DNA of 5,306 bases, from contig JANJWE010000049.1 of the NCBI GenBank assembly GCA_024709705.1, positions 1 to 5,306 of the forward strand. The letters are read 5' to 3'. This DNA comes from Flavobacterium sp. Lineage in GTDB: Bacteria > Bacteroidota > Bacteroidia > Flavobacteriales > Flavobacteriaceae. The translations under genes were made by a program, and so were the position numbers. The notes under the pieces were generated by a model. The model did no database searches and had not been told where the DNA came from. It worked only from the letters and a program-made list of their open reading frames with translations. Every line of letters begins with the position of its first letter. Positions within the stretch are counted from its first letter, which is position 1. Positions 4,695 through 5,306 of the stretch are shown piece after piece.

Positions 4695-5306
4695 TTATAA
4701 AATAGAATAAAGAATCGGTTTAGACGGCGAAGCATCATTTTCAAAAGAACTTATCTGCAAATTCAGTAGATAAGAACCATCTTTCACTTTATCTTCCACA
4801 AAAATCAATTCCGTAATCGTGGCATTTTTTAGTACATCATCATTTAAATCATTCACATCTTTCACGTTCCAAAAGGCTTTGTGAGCCAAAAGTTTACCTT
4901 CGTCTTTTTCTTTATCTACACTCGGTAAATCAATTAATAAATGTTGAATGCCGCTTTCGCGAATAAAAGTAGCCGCTTCTTCATGCAAATAAGGCGGATT
5001 GGTATGGGAATAATTTTTGGATTTTTTTTCTTGTAAATTGGGTAAGGTTCGAATGATAATGGCTTCCGGAATTGCATTCCCTAACGCTTTTTCTACTTGA
5101 TTTTTCGTAATCACAAAATCGGCTCCATCTTGTTCCGGTTGTATTGAAATCAGTTGAGCTGTAAAGAAAAAGGTTTTCAAAGCTTGATTGATGCTGAAAA
5201 ATTCCTTCGTAATATGTCCCAAACATTCGGTGTGCGTACCGTGTCCGTGCGGATTGAAAAAAATGTTGTTGAAATTGGTTGTTGCACCGCCTTTCACACT
5301 TCCCAC
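4695..5306 (-). CDS. Cyclase-family metal-dependent hydrolase (5' end outside window)
   Basis: The 203 codons present match the cyclase/kynurenine formamidase-like family (PF04199), metal-dependent hydrolases of amides or related bonds. Numbering from the window edge, the metal-site region is NPHGHGTHTECLGH (18-31), with H20, H25, E27 and H31 as likely functional residues. Further family-like segments are IDLPSVDKEKDEGKLLAHKAFW (125-146) and a C-terminal LLNLQISSFENDASPSKP (180-197). The frame is open to base 5306. The GTG at the very edge is probably an internal valine codon, because the family is usually about 240-250 residues long and the sequence before the metal motif is too short; roughly 40 N-terminal residues are likely missing. 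No tryptophan-degradation gene is nearby, so a kynurenine role is not supported and the substrate is unknown. It is the first visible gene of a minus-strand cluster and ends directly against the lipoprotein start. Confidence 0.88.
   Translation of the reverse strand: MGSVKGGATTNFNNIFFNPHGHGTHTECLGHITKEFFSINQALKTFFFTAQLISIQPEQDGADFVITKNQVEKALGNAIPEAIIIRTLPNLQEKKSKNYSHTNPPYLHEEAATFIRESGIQHLLIDLPSVDKEKDEGKLLAHKAFWNVKDVNDLNDDVLKNATITELIFVEDKVKDGSYLLNLQISSFENDASPSKPILYSIL

Noticed and set aside
5304..5306. GTG at the right edge as start codon of the cyclase-family gene.
   Set aside because: It is the last codon in the window, and the protein would lack the N-terminal region normally found before the metal motif, so it is more likely an internal Val codon.

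Overview
The window looks like chromosome from a flavobacterium (Bacteroidota, probably Flavobacterium or a close relative). The basis is promoter boxes of the TAnnTTTG type, no Shine-Dalgarno sequences before the genes, the protein families present (DUF4407, an M20 dipeptidase, a cyclase-family hydrolase, a signal peptide cut before Gln), and AT-rich spacers full of CTTTGCG/CGCAAAG-type intergenic repeats. The genus is inferred from overall character, not from a search.

Layout. (1) Positions 1-351, minus strand: the N-terminal part of a secreted protein that runs off the left edge. (2) 503-683, minus strand: a complete tRNA-Leu(UAG) unit with promoter, tRNA and intrinsic terminator. (3) 717-2137, plus strand: a promoter box and an intact M20-family metallo-dipeptidase with all expected zinc ligands. 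(4) 2138-2568: 431 bp without a credible gene, holding a perfect 15-bp inverted repeat, a terminator-like hairpin, a composite repeat of about 140 bp built around a long imperfect hairpin, and CCTGAAA heptamer repeats. (5) 2569-3669, plus strand: a DUF4407 membrane/coiled-coil protein of unknown function. (6) 3675-3838: a nested palindromic repeat between convergent genes. (7) 3835-5306, minus strand: three co-directional genes read from right to left, namely a cyclase-family metal-dependent hydrolase (5' end outside the window), a very AT-rich small lipoprotein whose ATG directly follows the cyclase stop codon, and a YjbR/MmcQ-family protein.

The genes do not form an obvious single pathway. 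The cyclase-lipoprotein pair is tightly packed and probably co-transcribed, and YjbR may be read through from it across a short palindromic repeat. The peptidase and the DUF4407 gene point the same way but are separated by 431 bp that includes a likely terminator, so they are probably separate units.

I found no CRISPR array, transposase, phage gene, defence island or biosynthetic cluster. The least explained material is the non-coding repeat content (at least four different repeat types in about 5 kb, two of which supply the stop codon of a neighbouring gene), the AT-rich lipoprotein with a C-terminus resembling a TonB-plug motif, and the DUF4407 protein.
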